64,000 nt of DNA, from the NCBI RefSeq assembly GCF_002093665.1, contig NZ_MRWE01000025.1, positions 1 to 64,000 of the forward strand. The letters are read 5' to 3'. A program made the translations under genes and the position numbers. Under the pieces are notes generated by a model, which searched no databases, had not been told where the DNA came from, and was given only the letters and a program-made list of their open reading frames with translations. Origin of the DNA: Rouxiella badensis (GTDB taxonomy: Bacteria; Pseudomonadota; Gammaproteobacteria; Enterobacterales; Enterobacteriaceae). This document shows positions 62,484-64,000 of this stretch, in pieces (position 1 is the stretch's first letter; each line of letters opens with the position of its first letter).

Positions 62484-64000
62484 GTGACAGTTAAGACCCA
62501 GCTTCGCCGTCGTGAAGGGGATGAGGGCGCAGATTTACCTGCCGACCTTGCCCCTTTGCTACGCCGCCTCTACGCCCTGCGCGGTGTGAAAGAGAGTCAA
62601 GAACTTGAGCGCGGCGTGCGTGGTTTACTCGACTACAAACAGCTCGATGGCATCGATGCCGCCGTGAATCTGCTGCAAACGGCCTTGTCTGAACGCCTGC
62701 AAATCATGATTGTCGGCGATTTTGATGCCGATGGGGCAACCAGCACCGCGCTGACCGTGCTGTCACTGCGCAGCATGGGCTACGACAGCGTCAAATATCT
62801 GGTGCCGAACCGTTTTGAAGACGGCTATGGCCTGAGCCCTGAGGTGGTTGAGCAGGCAGCGGCGCGCGGTGCTCAACTGATTCTCACGGTTGATAACGGT
62901 ATTTCGTCGCACGCGGGCGTTGAGCTGGCGCACGAAAGGGGCATTCAGGTTCTCATCACCGATCACCACTTACCCGGTGAGACGTTGCCTGCGGCCGAAG
63001 CGATTATTAACCCGAATCTTCACGGTTGTGCGTTCCCCTCCAAATCTTTGGCGGGCGTTGGCGTGGCCTTTTATCTGATGCTTGCGCTGCGCAGCAAACT
63101 CCGTGAAAGCGGATGGTTTGAGCAGCGCGGGCTGGCGATGCCTAATCTGGCCGAATGGTTGGATCTGGTGGCGCTTGGTACCGTCGCCGACGTCGTTCCG
63201 CTGGACACCAATAATCGTATCTTGGTTTATCAGGGGCTTAACCGCATTCGTGCCGGTAAGTGTCGTCCGGGCGTGCGTGCGCTTCTCGAGGTCGCCGGGC
63301 GCGATGCTCGTCAGCTGACCGCCAGCGATCTCGGTTTTGCACTGGGTCCGCGACTCAACGCCGCCGGGCGTCTCGACGATATGTCAATCGGGGTTGCGCT
63401 GCTGCTCAGCGAGGACATGGCACAGGCGCGCGCGCTGGCCAGTGACCTCGATACGCTGAATCTGACGCGTCGTGAAATCGAGCAGGGCATGCAGGTTGAG
63501 GCGCTTGCACTGTGCGAGAAGCTTGAAACCAGCGGCGAAAATCTGCCTTTTGGGCTGGCGATGTATCACCCAGAGTGGCATCAGGGCGTGGTTGGCATTC
63601 TGGCCTCGCGGCTGAAGGAGCGTTTCAATCGCCCGGTTATCGCCTTTGCACCCGCGGGCGACGGCGTGCTGAAAGGCTCCGGCCGCTCTATCAGCGGGCT
63701 GCACATGCGTGACGCCCTGGAGCGTCTTGATACGCTTAATCCCGGCCTGATGATGAAATTTGGCGGACACGCGATGGCCGCAGGCCTGTCGCTGGAAGAG
63801 AGCAAGTTTGATCAATTCCGCGACCGTTTTGCCGAGCTGGTGGGGGAATGGCTGGATCCTTCACACCTCGAGGGCGTGGTGTGGTCGGACGGCGAACTTT
63901 CTGCCCAGCAGATGTCCATCGAAACCGCTGAGATGCTGCGCGACGGTGGCCCATGGGGACAGGCGTTCCCGGAGCCAGTCTTCGACGGCACCTTCCGTAT
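62484..64000 (+). CDS. recJ: Single-stranded-DNA exonuclease RecJ (3' end outside window)
   Basis: 5'-3' exonuclease of the DHH family acting in RecF-pathway recombination and mismatch repair. The frame runs from GTG 62484 to the window edge with no stop: 505 codons of about 577 in E. coli. The DHH motifs DFDADGATSTA and TDHHLPG are clear, with NGISSHAGVE and GRLDDMSVG. The GTG start, also used in E. coli, follows AGGTGG at about 62469. Gene order xerD-dsbC-recJ is conserved. It is partial only because the sequence ends. Confidence 0.95.
   Translation, partial: MTVKTQLRRREGDEGADLPADLAPLLRRLYALRGVKESQELERGVRGLLDYKQLDGIDAAVNLLQTALSERLQIMIVGDFDADGATSTALTVLSLRSMGYDSVKYLVPNRFEDGYGLSPEVVEQAAARGAQLILTVDNGISSHAGVELAHERGIQVLITDHHLPGETLPAAEAIINPNLHGCAFPSKSLAGVGVAFYLMLALRSKLRESGWFEQRGLAMPNLAEWLDLVALGTVADVVPLDTNNRILVYQGLNRIRAGKCRPGVRALLEVAGRDARQLTASDLGFALGPRLNAAGRLDDMSIGVALLLSEDMAQARALASDLDTLNLTRREIEQGMQVEALALCEKLETSGENLPFGLAMYHPEWHQGVVGILASRLKERFNRPVIAFAPAGDGVLKGSGRSISGLHMRDALERLDTLNPGLMMKFGGHAMAAGLSLEESKFDQFRDRFAELVGEWLDPSHLEGVVWSDGELSAQQMSIETAEMLRDGGPWGQAFPEPVFDGTFR

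Overview
This 64 kb window is chromosomal DNA from a member of the Enterobacterales. The backbone genes are close to their Escherichia coli counterparts and lie in nearly the same order: epd-pgk-fbaA, mscS-argO-yggE-argP-rpiA-serA, fau-ssrS(6S RNA)-zapA-ygfB-pepP-ubiH-ubiI-gcvTHP, ygfF, and trhA-ygfZ-sdhE-ygfX-fldB-xerD-dsbC-recJ. recJ is cut by the right edge. The non-E. coli content (PheC, M60-type protease, GpdQ cluster) suggests a Yersiniaceae-like genus such as Serratia, Rahnella, Rouxiella or Ewingella. That placement is an inference and cannot be settled from the window.

Layout. 0.6-4.1 kb: glycolytic operon epd-pgk-fbaA. 4.1-12.3 kb: a block absent from this locus in E. coli, holding a phenylalanine permease gene and periplasmic cyclohexadienyl dehydratase (pheP-pheC), then a lac operon (lacI-lacZ-lacY, no lacA) with a recognisable operator. 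12.4-18.4 kb: mscS, argO, yggE, argP, rpiA, serA. 18.4-21.0 kb: a secreted zinc metalloprotease gene broken by one in-frame stop. 21.1-32.0 kb: fau, 6S RNA, zapA, ygfB, pepP, ubiH, ubiI and gcvTHP. 32.0-54.4 kb: an accessory region with an OprB-type porin, periplasmic chorismate mutase, ygfF, a GntR-controlled amidase/DUF2848/transporter cluster, a DeoR-controlled sugar ABC operon with AlsE, AlsK and a ribokinase-like enzyme, a second ABC operon built around the glycerophosphodiesterase GpdQ, and an HD-domain phosphohydrolase. 54.7-64 kb: trhA, a secreted M60-type metalloprotease, then ygfZ to recJ.

How the genes work together. The window encodes two exported enzymes that would take chorismate to phenylpyruvate (or arogenate to phenylalanine) outside the cytoplasm, and one is paired in an operon with a phenylalanine importer. 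The two secreted proteases have unrelated catalytic domains but the same ~320-residue C-terminal targeting module (jelly-roll-like, PKD-like and CBM5/12-like parts). The accessory catabolic operons each carry their own transporter, and three of them are preceded by operator-like palindromes or repeats that I could read directly. No transposase, integrase, CRISPR array, tRNA or rRNA was seen.
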